From: Embleya sp045207655
GTDB taxonomy: Bacteria > Actinomycetota > Actinomycetes > Streptomycetales > Streptomycetaceae
Length of the DNA stretch: 64,000 bases
Direction: 5' to 3'
Assembly: GCF_045207655.1 (NCBI RefSeq)
Contig: NZ_CP108784.1
Span: 1,364,001-1,428,000 of the forward strand
The position numbers were made by a program, and so were the translations under genes. The notes beneath the pieces were generated by a model that was not told the DNA's origin, did not search any database, and was given only the letters and a program-made list of their open reading frames with translations. Positions 8,790-18,154 of the stretch are shown one piece after another; within the stretch, counting starts at the first letter, position 1, and each line of letters begins with the position of its first letter.

Positions 8790-9266
8790 TCAGGCCGCGA
8801 GGACGGCCGTCTTGCGCAGGTAGACCAGGCTCAGCCGGGGGCTGATCTTCTCGACCCGGCCGGAGACGTACCCCAGCCGCTCGTACAGCCGCAGGTTGTT
8901 CTCGCTGCGGTGGCCGGTGAACAGCTCGTACTCGGCCGCGTCGGCCAGTTTCTCCTCGATCGCGCGCAGCAGCCGGGTGCCGAGCATGTGCCGCTGCAGC
9001 CGAGGGTGCACGACCAGTTTGCCGATCCGGGCCACGCCGTCCTCGATGGTGCCGCGCACCGAACCGACGATCTCATCGCCCAGTCGCGCCACCAGAACGG
9101 TGTGCGTCTCGAACTCGGCGCGCAGACTCTCCAGGCTCTGCGTCAGCGGCTCGATGCCGTAGTCGTTGTACAGGGCCGCTTCGCCCTGGTAACAGAGGTA
9201 CTGAAGCTTGAGGATCTGCTCGGCGTCGGATACGTCCGCCGTGCCGATGCCCACGTTCTGCCCCAT
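8790..9266 (-). CDS. GNAT family N-acetyltransferase
   Basis: 158-aa single-domain acetyltransferase of the Gcn5 fold. Visible features are the beta-4 core GEIVGSVRGTIEDG-type strand, the acetyl-CoA loop region HPRLQRHMLGTRLL, and the late motif SENNLRLYERLGY. The substrate is not predictable. The ATG at 9266 (MGQNVGIG) has AGGGGAG upstream; an upstream in-frame ATG would add a His-rich stretch with no family similarity. It is transcribed alone, with a strong hairpin downstream. Confidence 0.83.
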   Translation of the reverse strand: MGQNVGIGTADVSDAEQILKLQYLCYQGEAALYNDYGIEPLTQSLESLRAEFETHTVLVARLGDEIVGSVRGTIEDGVARIGKLVVHPRLQRHMLGTRLLRAIEEKLADAAEYELFTGHRSENNLRLYERLGYVSGRVEKISPRLSLVYLRKTAVLAA

Positions 9267-9515
9267 CGGATTGCTCCCCTGATCGCCCTGATCACCGTGC
9301 GGATGTGTGTGCCGCAGCGTCATGTCACAGTGCCTCCGCGAAGGGGGAGGGTTGTCCCCTTCTCGAACACTCGCCTGAACCCTGCATTCGTCACTGTTCC
9401 ACACGGCTTTTCCCGGACTTCTACCCGGCCCTCACCTACGCGCAATCCGCCGTTCAGGCAACCGGTTCGGGAAAGTACGCTCGTTCGGGCGATCGGGGAT
9501 CGTCCCCACGGCCCG

Positions 9516-10346
9516 CTACAGGCCGGTGACCCGGCGCACCACTCCCTCCTTGATCGCCCGCACCGTCGAGAACGGCTCGGTGACCCGGTGCACGAGCAGG
9601 GTCAGGTGCGCGTCGGCGCCCACCACGTACCGCGACCTGGGCGATGTGGTGGTGGCCGCCTCGACGATCGTGGCGGCCACCGTCCCCGGCTCGCTCCACA
9701 GCGGCTTCATGATCGAGAAGCCCAGGTCCATGCGCCGGAAGGCGGTCGCGAACGGGCCGCCCCGGTGCCGCTCGACCGCCTCGGCCATCGTGTCGGTGAC
9801 GCCGCTGCGGAAGCCGCCGGGCGAGACCACCACGACGTCGACCCCGGCGCCGGCCACCTCCACCCGCAGCGCGTCGGAGACCGCCTCCATCGCGTGTTTC
9901 CCGGCCTGGTACCAGCCCAGCAGCGGATAGCTGATCTGCCCGGCGAGCGAGGAGACCTGCACCACCCGGCCCCAGCCGCGCTCGCGCATGTGCGGGATGG
10001 CCATGCGGGCCAACCTCATCGGGCCGAACAGCGCGGTCTCCATCTGGTGCCGGGCGTCCTCCTCCGACACGTCGAGCACCGGCGCGAACGAGGTGCCACC
10101 GGCGTTGTTGACCAGGATGTCCGGGCGCACGTCCTCGATCACGTCCTTGCCGGCGGCCGCGTCGGTGATGTCCAGGAGCACGGTGCGCACCTCGACCCCG
10201 GCCTCGGCCGCCGCCTCGGCGACCGCCTGCGCCTTCGCCGCGGAGCGCACCGTGCCGACCGTGCGTACGCCCGCCTCGGCCAGCGCCAGCACGGTGGCCA
10301 GTCCCAGTCCCGAGTTGGCGCCGGTGACCAGTGCCGTTCTGCTCAC
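9516..10346 (-). CDS. SDR family oxidoreductase
   Basis: 276-aa classical short-chain dehydrogenase: nucleotide-binding TGANSGLG at the N-terminus, NNAGG, and the catalytic Ser...YQAGK arrangement (VSSLAGQISYPLLGWYQAGK region). The GTG at 10346 overlaps the stop of the wax-ester-synthase gene (GTGA), so it is the third gene of a coupled trio. Its partners suggest action on a lipid or fatty aldehyde/ketone, but the substrate is inference only. Confidence 0.88.
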   Translation of the reverse strand: MSRTALVTGANSGLGLATVLALAEAGVRTVGTVRSAAKAQAVAEAAAEAGVEVRTVLLDITDAAAGKDVIEDVRPDILVNNAGGTSFAPVLDVSEEDARHQMETALFGPMRLARMAIPHMRERGWGRVVQVSSLAGQISYPLLGWYQAGKHAMEAVSDALRVEVAGAGVDVVVVSPGGFRSGVTDTMAEAVERHRGGPFATAFRRMDLGFSIMKPLWSEPGTVAATIVEAATTTSPRSRYVVGADAHLTLLVHRVTEPFSTVRAIKEGVVRRVTGL

Positions 10347-12145
10347 GCGCGACCCGCCTCGACGCCGGCGGTACGGGACTTCGCCGGTTCGCGGCGCGCC
10401 GCGGTCTTGCCGGCGGGCTTGGCCGCCGCGCTCATGCTCGCGCCCTTGCCGCCACCCTTGCCCGCGCCGGCACCGGACTTGCGGGCCGCCTGGCCGCGCC
10501 TGGGCCCGGGCACCTTGATCGCGGCCGCGACCGACTCCGGCACGGACTCTCCTTTCCCCGACCCGACTTCGCCCGGCACGGGCACCGCGGGAGCCGGGCG
10601 CGTCGGGCCCGCCTCGGCCGACTCGGCTGCCTCGGTCACCATCTCGATCACCTCGACCGCCTCCACCGACACCGACACCGACTCCGGCTGCGACTCCGAC
10701 ACCGGCTCCGGCTCCGGATCGGCGGGCACATCGTGCACCACCGCCGCCGGCGCGACCTCGTCGGCGGCCTTCAGCAGCAGGTTGAGCTGCTCGACGATGC
10801 TGTCGGCCAACGCGAACGGATCCGGCAGCGCCTCCTTGTCCGCCAGCACGCCGATGTCGATCTGGTCGTGGTAGCTCATGCCACCGATGAACAATCCGAA
10901 GCCGTCGGCGATGATGCCCATCGAATGGAATGCCTCCACCTTCTGACCGTGGGCGTACAGGGGCACGCGCGGACCGGGCACGTTCGACACGGTGGCGTTG
11001 CACAACGCGGGCAGTACGGACGCCAGTCGCGCGTCGCGGTACAGGCCGCCGAGCAGACCGAGCACGGCCGGCGGCGGCGCCTCGGCGAGGCCGGTGAGCA
11101 ACTCGCTGCCCATCGCGCTTTGTACGGCCTTGGCCGCGTTGGAGTTCTCGTGGATGCACAACAGCCGCTCGGCGGGCTCCGCGACATCGGTGGCCAATCC
11201 CACGAGCATCCCGCTGATCATGTTGCCGCCCGCGCGCTCACCGCCTCGCGTGGCGTCCACGGGCACCGTGGCGACCAACTCCCGCTCGGGCAACTCCCCC
11301 AGGCCGTGTAGCTGTTCGCGCAGCGCGCCGGCCACGATCGCGAGCACCACGTCGTTGACCTTGACCCCGAACGCGTTCTTGACCAGCTTGACGTCGGACA
11401 GTGACACGGTGCAGAAGCCATACGAACGCCGCTTGCCGATCGGCTCGTTGTAGCGGGTGCGCGGCACGTTCAGCGGCAGCGCCCGTCCCAGTCGCCCGGT
11501 CAGCGCGGCCTGCACGACACCCTGCCCCAGCCGCCCGAGTTGCCGGCCCACCCGGGCCGGCGTCCCGGCCAGCGAGAGCGCGCCCTCGCGCACCGCCTCC
11601 CACCCCTGCGGCGGTTCGACCACCTCGCCCGGCGCGAACGCCGGGACGCCCTCGGACTCGGCCGAGGCGTTCGGGTCCGCGTCGAAGAAGATCTCCTGCA
11701 TGGCGGCACCGGAACGGCCGTCGATGCACGCGTGGTGCACCTTCCACAGGTGCGCGACCCGCCCGTTCTCCAGGCCGTCGACGATCCACCAGTCCCACAG
11801 CGGCCGGTCCCGGGGCAGCCGGTGCCGGTAGATCTCCTCGGCCATGGCGGTGAGTTCGCGCCGGCCGCCCGGGGCCTCGAGGGTGGCCCGGTGCAGATGG
11901 TTCTCGAGCTCGAAGTCGGGGTCCTCGACCCAGTGCGGCCGGGCCAGCCCCCACGGGCCCTGAACCAGTTTGCGACCGAGCAGCGGCAACCGGGGCAGCC
12001 GTGCGGCCAGCGTGCGCTTGAAGGCGTCGCGATCGACGCGACCCCCGGTGTCGGAGGCGTCGACGATGGTCAGGCAGACCACGTGCGCCGGCCACTCCCG
12101 CGACTCCAGGGCCAGGAAAGCCGAATCCAGACCGGAGAGCTTCAC
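10343..12145 (-). CDS. Wax ester synthase/diacylglycerol acyltransferase (WS/DGAT)
   Basis: Acyl-CoA-dependent O-acyltransferase making triacylglycerols or wax esters. The first ~460 residues are a standard WS/DGAT, starting KLSGLDSAFLALES and with the catalytic HHACIDG motif near residue 135. The last ~130 residues are not part of the family: an acidic/Ser-Val stretch, then a Lys/Ala/Gly-rich basic tail resembling histone H1 or HU tails. The GTG at 12145 has GGAGGAAC upstream and overlaps the stop of the hydrolase gene by 4 bp. Confidence 0.9.
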   Translation of the reverse strand: MKLSGLDSAFLALESREWPAHVVCLTIVDASDTGGRVDRDAFKRTLAARLPRLPLLGRKLVQGPWGLARPHWVEDPDFELENHLHRATLEAPGGRRELTAMAEEIYRHRLPRDRPLWDWWIVDGLENGRVAHLWKVHHACIDGRSGAAMQEIFFDADPNASAESEGVPAFAPGEVVEPPQGWEAVREGALSLAGTPARVGRQLGRLGQGVVQAALTGRLGRALPLNVPRTRYNEPIGKRRSYGFCTVSLSDVKLVKNAFGVKVNDVVLAIVAGALREQLHGLGELPERELVATVPVDATRGGERAGGNMISGMLVGLATDVAEPAERLLCIHENSNAAKAVQSAMGSELLTGLAEAPPPAVLGLLGGLYRDARLASVLPALCNATVSNVPGPRVPLYAHGQKVEAFHSMGIIADGFGLFIGGMSYHDQIDIGVLADKEALPDPFALADSIVEQLNLLLKAADEVAPAAVVHDVPADPEPEPVSESQPESVSVSVEAVEVIEMVTEAAESAEAGPTRPAPAVPVPGEVGSGKGESVPESVAAAIKVPGPRRGQAARKSGAGAGKGGGKGASMSAAAKPAGKTAARREPAKSRTAGVEAGRA

Positions 12146-13380
12146 CAGGTGTTCCTCCTCCCGATGCCCGACGAGGTCAGGGCATCCTCGATGAAGCGGC
12201 GCGCCTCCCGGTTCCACATGGCTCCGATGTGCGAGCCGCGGTACCAGCAGACGGATGGTTCCTCCCAGTGCTTCCAGAGCCGATACGCCTGCTGCGGCGT
12301 GGCCATGCGGTCGGCCAGGCCGGCATAGACGAAGCGGCGGTCCAACGGCACCCGGGGCGTCACCGCCAGCGGCGAGACCACGCGGTGCACCGTCTCGGCC
12401 TCGTCGCCGAGCAGGCCCGCCGCGCGCACCTCGCGTTTGATGCCCTCGGGTGCGTGGTGCGACATCACCCACGCCATGTCGACCGAGGGGACGCCGACGA
12501 TGACGCAGTCCAGGTCCTCCAGACCCGCGAGCAGCGCGGCCACGTACGCGCCCAGCGAGAGCCCGTGCACCGCGATCGGGGTGTCCCCCTGCCGGCGGAT
12601 CCAGTCCAGGCAGCGGCGCACGTCCCACACGGCCTGTCCCAGACCGTGCACGTTGCCGAGGTAGTCGAACGAGATGAACGGCGTGTCCTGGGCGCGCGCG
12701 CTCTTGCGCGGCCCGTGCATCGGCAACACCGGGTGGATCACGTTGACGCCCAGCTCGCGGTGCAGCCGCTGGGAGCGGAACGCGGCCAGGTCGCCCGGGC
12801 GCCCCATGCCGAAGCCGTGCAGGTTCACCAGCCATGGCCGCGGCTTGCCCGGGTGGCGCAGCACGTACGCCCACACCCGCTGATTCGCGCCGGCCGCCTG
12901 CCAGCGGGTGGCTCCCGGAACGCCGGCCCAGGGCACGTACTCGCTGTCGAAGGCCAGTTGTTCGTACCCGATCGTGCCGTAGAGCCTGCCCCGCACCACC
13001 GGATCGATCAGCTCCGGCGGCTCGGGATGGAACAGGGTCGGGTCGTCCAGATAGGTCTCGGCGCGGAACTTGTGCACCGCGTCGGCGATCTCCTCGCGGA
13101 TGCGCGAGGCGTCCCCGGGATCCGGCGACAGGCGACCGGTCGCCAGCAGCGCGACCACCAGCTCGTCCAGGAAGGCCGCGGAGACCAGTCCCGGGGTGGG
13201 AAAGACGGTCGGCATGTCGGGATAGCGGCGGCGCTCGGCGCGCAACGAGCGGACGTACGAGCGCAGCCCGAACCCCACGGACCTGGGCACGCTGAGCAGC
13301 AGCCCGCCGATCGGCAGATCCGAGAGCATGGAGACGGACTTCTCACCCTCGGAACGTATTCGGCGCAGGTGATCGAGCAT
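12142..13380 (-). CDS. Alpha/beta hydrolase family protein
   Basis: 412-aa serine hydrolase. The oxyanion region NLHGFGMGRPGD is followed by the nucleophile elbow HGLSLGAY, with a C-terminal GSHIG that likely supplies the catalytic His. A ~130-residue N-terminal helical region precedes the fold. The ATG at 13380 (MLDHLRRIR) follows a strong GGGGAGGGAAC ribosome site. First gene of the hydrolase - WS/DGAT - SDR trio, suggesting lipase/esterase or thioesterase activity in storage-lipid turnover (inference). Confidence 0.84.
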   Translation of the reverse strand: MLDHLRRIRSEGEKSVSMLSDLPIGGLLLSVPRSVGFGLRSYVRSLRAERRRYPDMPTVFPTPGLVSAAFLDELVVALLATGRLSPDPGDASRIREEIADAVHKFRAETYLDDPTLFHPEPPELIDPVVRGRLYGTIGYEQLAFDSEYVPWAGVPGATRWQAAGANQRVWAYVLRHPGKPRPWLVNLHGFGMGRPGDLAAFRSQRLHRELGVNVIHPVLPMHGPRKSARAQDTPFISFDYLGNVHGLGQAVWDVRRCLDWIRRQGDTPIAVHGLSLGAYVAALLAGLEDLDCVIVGVPSVDMAWVMSHHAPEGIKREVRAAGLLGDEAETVHRVVSPLAVTPRVPLDRRFVYAGLADRMATPQQAYRLWKHWEEPSVCWYRGSHIGAMWNREARRFIEDALTSSGIGRRNTW

Positions 13381-13551
13381 GTGTTCCCTCCCCTCGATCA
13401 CGGCCGACCCTAGTACCAGACGCACGGAGCGAACACGGTGAATCGCTTTTGGTAACGGCGAATTCACATATGGGACTGGAACCTCGACTTCCGCTCACAC
13501 ACGCGCAACCGACCCGAAACCGGACCCGGCGCGGCTCCCGGACATGCCGAA

Positions 13552-13583
13552 GGCCCGCATCCTCCCCCCGGGGGATGCGGGCC
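13552..13583 (-). terminator. Terminator hairpin after argH
   Basis: Inverted repeat GGCCCGCATCC...GGATGCGGGCC spanning 13552-13583, 38 bp beyond the argH stop on the minus strand. It closes the arginine operon. Confidence 0.82.
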
Positions 13584-13620
13584 CATCGTCTCAGCTCGAT
13601 CCGTGTGGCGTGCGGTGTTG

Positions 13621-15039
13621 TTACCCGCCGGCCCACTTGCGTTGGCCGGCCAAGTCCACGCGAACGTCCGCGAGTTGCTCGGCGACCCGGACCGGAGCGG
13701 TACCGCCGCGGCCGTCCCGCGAGGCCACCGAACCCTGCACGGTCAGCACCGCGCGCACGTCCGGGGTCAACTCCGGCGAGATCTCCGCGAGTTGATCATC
13801 CGTCAGGTCCCACAGCTCGAGCCCGCGCGGCTCGCAGTACTTCACGCAGGCCCCGGCCACCTCGTGCGCGACCCGGAACGGCGTGCCCTCGCGGACCAGC
13901 CACTCGGCGATGTCGGTCGCCAGCGAGAACCCGGCCGGCGCCAACTCCTCGAGCCGCTCGCGGTGGAAGGTGAGCGTGGCGATCATGCCGGTGAACGCCG
14001 GGAGCAGCACCTCGAGCGTGTCGCACGAGTCGAAGACCGGCTCCTTGTCCTCCTGGAGGTCGCGGTTGTAGGCCAGCGGCAGCGCCTTCAGGGTCGCCAT
14101 CAACCCGGTCAGGTTGCCGATCAACCGACCCGACTTGCCGCGCGCGAGCTCGGCGATGTCCGGGTTCTTCTTCTGCGGCATGATCGAGGACCCGGTGGAG
14201 AACGCGTCGTCCAGCGTCACGAAGGAGAACTCCTTCGTGTTCCAGATGATGATCTCCTCGGCCAGCCGGGACAGGTTCACCCCGAGCATCGCGGTGACGA
14301 AGGCGAACTCCGCCGCGAAGTCGCGCGAGGCGGTGCCGTCGATCGAGTTCGCCGCCGACGCGGAGAACCCGAGGTCGCGGGCCACCGACTCGGGGCTGAG
14401 CCCGAGCGAGGAGCCCGCCAGCGCGCCGGACCCGTACGCCGACACGTCCGCGCGCCGGTCCCAGTCGCGCAGCCGGTCCGCGTCCCGGGCGAACGCCTGC
14501 ACGTGCGCGAGCAGATGATGCGCGAGCAGCACCGGCTGGGCGTGCTGGAGGTGGGTACGGCCCGGCATGACCACGTCCGGGTGCGCGACGGCCTGCTCGA
14601 CCAGCGCCTCCTGGAGGTCGGCCAGCAGCCGACCCAGGATCCGCGCGTGGTCACGCAGGTACATCCGGCCCAGGGTGGCGATCTGGTCGTTGCGCGAGCG
14701 GCCCGCGCGCAGCTTGCCGCCCAGGTCGGGGCCGAGGATCTCGAGCAGGCCGCGCTCCAGCGCGGTGTGCACGTCCTCGTCCGCGATGGCGGCGACCAGG
14801 TCACCGGACTCGACGTTCTCGGCCAGCGTGTCCAGGCCGGCCAGCATGCGGGTCAGTTCGTCGTCGGTGAGCAGCCCTGCCGCGTGCAGCACCCGGGCGT
14901 GCGCCCGAGAGCCGGCGATGTCGTACGGCGCGAGCCGCCAGTCGAAGTGCACGCTGGCGGAGAGCAGTGCGAGGGCCTCGGAGGGGCCGCCGGAGAAGCG
15001 GCCGCCCCACAGGCTCACCCGATCGGGATTGTTGGTCAC
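13621..15039 (-). CDS. argH: Argininosuccinate lyase
   Basis: Final step of arginine synthesis: argininosuccinate to arginine and fumarate. 472 aa, with the fumarase/aspartase superfamily signature GSSIMPQKKNP in the central third, and GRTHLQHAQPV and RSRNDQIAT motifs. The GTG at 15039 overlaps the argG stop (GTGA). Last gene of argCJBDRGH, followed by a terminator hairpin. Confidence 0.97.
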   Translation of the reverse strand: MTNNPDRVSLWGGRFSGGPSEALALLSASVHFDWRLAPYDIAGSRAHARVLHAAGLLTDDELTRMLAGLDTLAENVESGDLVAAIADEDVHTALERGLLEILGPDLGGKLRAGRSRNDQIATLGRMYLRDHARILGRLLADLQEALVEQAVAHPDVVMPGRTHLQHAQPVLLAHHLLAHVQAFARDADRLRDWDRRADVSAYGSGALAGSSLGLSPESVARDLGFSASAANSIDGTASRDFAAEFAFVTAMLGVNLSRLAEEIIIWNTKEFSFVTLDDAFSTGSSIMPQKKNPDIAELARGKSGRLIGNLTGLMATLKALPLAYNRDLQEDKEPVFDSCDTLEVLLPAFTGMIATLTFHRERLEELAPAGFSLATDIAEWLVREGTPFRVAHEVAGACVKYCEPRGLELWDLTDDQLAEISPELTPDVRAVLTVQGSVASRDGRGGTAPVRVAEQLADVRVDLAGQRKWAGG

Positions 15040-16235
15040 GAGTGATCGTTGTCCCGTCGTGCGGCGATCTTGCTGGACAGACCGAACAGCTCGATGAAGC
15101 CCTTGGCCTGCGACTGGTCGAAGGTGTCGCCGGTGTCGTAGGTGGCCAGGTCGAAGTCGTAGAGCGACTGGTCGCTGCGCCGACCGGTGACCACGGCCCG
15201 ACCGCCGTGCAGGGTCATCCGGATGTCGCCGGACACGTGCCGGTTGGCCTCGGTGATGAAGCCGTCCAGGGCCCGCTTGAGCGGGGAGAACCACAGGCCG
15301 TCGTAGACCAGCTCGGCCCAGCGCTGCTCGACGGTCCGCTTGTAGCGGGCCAGTTCGCGCTCGACGGTGACGTTCTCCAACTCCTGGTGCGCGGTGATCA
15401 GCGCGATCGCGCCCGGGGCCTCGTAGACCTCGCGGCTCTTGATGCCCACGAGCCGGTCCTCGACCATGTCGATCCGGCCGATGCCCTGGGTGCCGGCCCG
15501 GCGGTTCAGCTCCTCGATCGCCCGGAGCACGGTGACCGCGCGGCCGTCGATGGCGACCGGCACGCCGCGCTCGAAGGTGATCACGACCTCGTCCGCGTCC
15601 CGCGGGGTGGCCGGGTTCTGGGTGTACTCGTACACGTCCTCGATCGGCGCGTTCCAGATGTCCTCCAGGAAGCCGGTCTCCACGGCCCGCCCGAAGACGT
15701 TCTGGTCGATCGAGTACGGCGACTTCCTGGTGGTGGCGATCGGCAGGTTCTTCGCCTCGGCGAACGCGATCGCCTTGTCCCGGGTCATCGCGTAGTCGCG
15801 GACCGGGGCGATGCACTTCAGCTCGGGCGCGAGCGAGGCGATGCCGACCTCGAAGCGGACCTGGTCGTTGCCCTTGCCGGTGCAACCGTGCGCGACCGTG
15901 GTGGCGCCGTGCTTCTTCGCGGCGGCGACCAGGTGCTTGACGATCACCGGGCGCGAGAGCGAGGAGACCAGCGGGTAGCGGTCCATGTAGAGGGCGTTGG
16001 CCCGGATCGCGGGCAGGCAGTAGCCGTCGGCGAACTCGTCGCGGGCGTCCGCGACCTCGGCCTCGACCGCGCCGCAGGCCAGCGCCCGCTTGCGGATGAT
16101 GTCCAGGTCCTCGCCGTTCTGGCCGACGTCGACGGCCACCGCGATGACCTCGGCGCCGGTCTCCTCGGCGATCCACTGGATACACACGGAGGTATCGAGA
16201 CCTCCGGAGTAGGCGAGTACGACGCGCTCGGTCAC
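15036..16235 (-). CDS. argG: Argininosuccinate synthase
   Basis: Joins citrulline and aspartate with ATP. 399 aa, with the PP-loop AYSGGLDTS at the N-terminus and HGCTGKGNDQVRFE further in. GTG start with GAAGGAGAA upstream. Its place between argR and argH keeps the last two enzyme steps together; in S. coelicolor, from memory, argG is not in the arg cluster. Confidence 0.97.
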   Translation of the reverse strand: MTERVVLAYSGGLDTSVCIQWIAEETGAEVIAVAVDVGQNGEDLDIIRKRALACGAVEAEVADARDEFADGYCLPAIRANALYMDRYPLVSSLSRPVIVKHLVAAAKKHGATTVAHGCTGKGNDQVRFEVGIASLAPELKCIAPVRDYAMTRDKAIAFAEAKNLPIATTRKSPYSIDQNVFGRAVETGFLEDIWNAPIEDVYEYTQNPATPRDADEVVITFERGVPVAIDGRAVTVLRAIEELNRRAGTQGIGRIDMVEDRLVGIKSREVYEAPGAIALITAHQELENVTVERELARYKRTVEQRWAELVYDGLWFSPLKRALDGFITEANRHVSGDIRMTLHGGRAVVTGRRSDQSLYDFDLATYDTGDTFDQSQAKGFIELFGLSSKIAARRDNDHS

Positions 16236-16322
16236 GAGCGTTCTCCTTCGAAGAGTGGTTCGGCAGATGTGGTGCGGTGTTGCCGGAGCCGAGCGCTCTA
16301 GCAGGGTGCGGAAGTGTGTGGT

Positions 16323-16349
16323 CCGGGCCCCGGGGCTTCCCGGGCCCGG
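16323..16349 (-). terminator. GC-rich hairpin between argR and argG
   Basis: Eight-bp perfect arms CCGGGCCC / GGGCCCGG plus an inner GGG/CCC pairing, three bases past the argR stop. It could be a terminator or an mRNA-processing hairpin that tunes expression of argGH relative to the upstream arg genes. There is no T-run. Confidence 0.5.
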
Positions 16350-16351
16350 GC

Positions 16352-16900
16352 CTAGGTCTTGTTCTCGGCGAGTGCCAGGAGGTGGGCGGCCAGGGCCGCG
16401 CCGCCCTCGGGGTCCCGCGAGACCATCAGGATGGTGTCGTCGCCGGCGATGGTGCCCAGGATCAGCCGGGACTCGGCGTGGTCCATGGCCGAGGCCAGGA
16501 ACTGGGCCGCCCCGGGCGGCGTGCGCACCACCACGAGGTTGCCCGAGGCCTCCGCCGACACCAGCAGTTCGCCGGCCAGGCGCGAGAGCCGTCCCTCGAC
16601 CGCGGACTCCTCGAGCGGCGCCCGGGGGGTGCGGTCGCCGCCCTCCGCCGGTACGGCGTAGATGAGCGATCCCTCCCCGTCGCGGATCTTGACCGCGCCC
16701 AACTCGTCGAGGTCCCGGGAGAGCGTGGCCTGGGTGACCGCGAGGCCGTCCTCGGCGAGCAGCCGGGCGAGTTGGTTCTGCGACCGGACCCGGTGCCGGG
16801 TCAGGATGTCGACGATCCGCCGGTGGCGGGCGATCCGGGTGCTGGGCACCGCGTACACACCCTCGACCGGGGTCGCGTCACTGCTCTGCTCGCTGCTCAT
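16352..16900 (-). CDS. argR: Arginine repressor
   Basis: Arginine-responsive DNA-binding regulator. 182 aa, with an N-terminal winged helix (LARLLAEDGLAVTQATLSRDLDELGAVK region) and a C-terminal hexamerisation/arginine-binding domain containing GTIAGDDTILMVSR. It has ~20 extra N-terminal residues compared with short family members. It probably acts on the operator upstream of argC. A 45-bp gap follows argD. Confidence 0.95.
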   Translation of the reverse strand: MSSEQSSDATPVEGVYAVPSTRIARHRRIVDILTRHRVRSQNQLARLLAEDGLAVTQATLSRDLDELGAVKIRDGEGSLIYAVPAEGGDRTPRAPLEESAVEGRLSRLAGELLVSAEASGNLVVVRTPPGAAQFLASAMDHAESRLILGTIAGDDTILMVSRDPEGGAALAAHLLALAENKT

Positions 16901-16945
16901 GGGACGACCTCGCCTAGCCTGCGACTCGTCGTCGTCGGATGTACG

Positions 16946-18154
16946 TCACGGTGTTCCTCCGGCGGGTGCGGCGGCGAGGCCGGCGTCCAGGATTGCGGGC
17001 AGGGCTCCGAGCAGCGCGTCCACGTCCGCGTCGTCGACGACGAGCGGCGGGGCGAGCCTGACCCGGGTGGGCACGGCGGCGTTGACGAGGAAACCCGCGT
17101 CCTGCGCCGCCTTTTGTACGGCAGGGGCCACCGGTGCGGTGAGCACGATACCGATCAACAGGCCCGCTCCGCTGACATGATCGACCAGCGGATGGGCGAT
17201 CTTTTCGATGCCCACCCGAAGCTGCTGGCCCAGCCGCGTCGAGCGCGCGCACAGGCCCTCGTTCTCGATGGTGTCCAGCACCGCGAGCGCCGCGGCGCAG
17301 CACACCGGGTTGCCGCCGAACGTGGTGCCGTGCTGGCCCGGCCGGAACAGCTCGGCGGCCTCGCCGAAGGCCACGCACGCGCCGATCGGCAGCCCGCCGC
17401 CCAGACCCTTGGCCAGCGTGACCACGTCCGGCTCGACGCCCAACGGCTGGTGCGCGAACCACGCGCCGGTGCGGGCTATGCCGGTCTGGATCTCGTCCAG
17501 GATCAGCAGCGCGCCGTGCGCGGCGGTGATCTCCCGGGCCGCGAGCAGGTAGCCCTCGCCGGGCATGACCACGCCGTTCTCGCCCTGGATCGGCTCCAGG
17601 ATCACCGCGGCCGTCTGCGGGCCGACCGCGGCCCGCAGCGCCTCGACGTCGCCGTAGGGCACGAAGTCGACACCACCGGGCAGCGGCGCGAACGGCTCGC
17701 GCTTGGCGGGCTGGCCGGTCAGCGCGAGCGCGCCCATGGTGCGGCCGTGGAAGCCGCCCTCGGCCGCGATGATCTGCGGCCGGCCGGTGCGCCGGGCCAG
17801 CTTGAACGCGGCCTCGTTGGCCTCGGCGCCCGAGTTGCCGAAGTAGACCCGGCCGGGGCGGCCGAACAGGGCCAGCAGCCGCTCGGCGAGCGCGACCGGC
17901 GGCTCGGCGATGTAGAGGTTGGACACGTGGCCCAGCCGGCCCAGTTGCGCGGTGACCGCGGCGGTGATCGCCGGGTGCGCGTGGCCGAGCGAGTTGACCG
18001 CGATGCCGCCGAGGAAGTCGACGTAGGTGTTGCCGGCGCTGTCCACGACATGGGCCCCGGATCCGCCGACCAACTCGACCGCGGGCGTGCCGTAGTTGTT
18101 CATCAGCGACTGGTTCCACCGCCGCGTCAGTGCACCGCTCCCGGTGTCCGTCAC
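16946..18154 (-). CDS. argD: Acetylornithine aminotransferase
   Basis: PLP enzyme converting N-acetylglutamate semialdehyde to N-acetylornithine. 402 aa, with the PLP lysine in TLAKGLGGGLPIG, GNSGAEANEAA phosphate-binding region and LILDEIQTGIARTG. The GTG at 18154 overlaps the argB stop, showing translational coupling. Confidence 0.96.
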   Translation of the reverse strand: MTDTGSGALTRRWNQSLMNNYGTPAVELVGGSGAHVVDSAGNTYVDFLGGIAVNSLGHAHPAITAAVTAQLGRLGHVSNLYIAEPPVALAERLLALFGRPGRVYFGNSGAEANEAAFKLARRTGRPQIIAAEGGFHGRTMGALALTGQPAKREPFAPLPGGVDFVPYGDVEALRAAVGPQTAAVILEPIQGENGVVMPGEGYLLAAREITAAHGALLILDEIQTGIARTGAWFAHQPLGVEPDVVTLAKGLGGGLPIGACVAFGEAAELFRPGQHGTTFGGNPVCCAAALAVLDTIENEGLCARSTRLGQQLRVGIEKIAHPLVDHVSGAGLLIGIVLTAPVAPAVQKAAQDAGFLVNAAVPTRVRLAPPLVVDDADVDALLGALPAILDAGLAAAPAGGTP

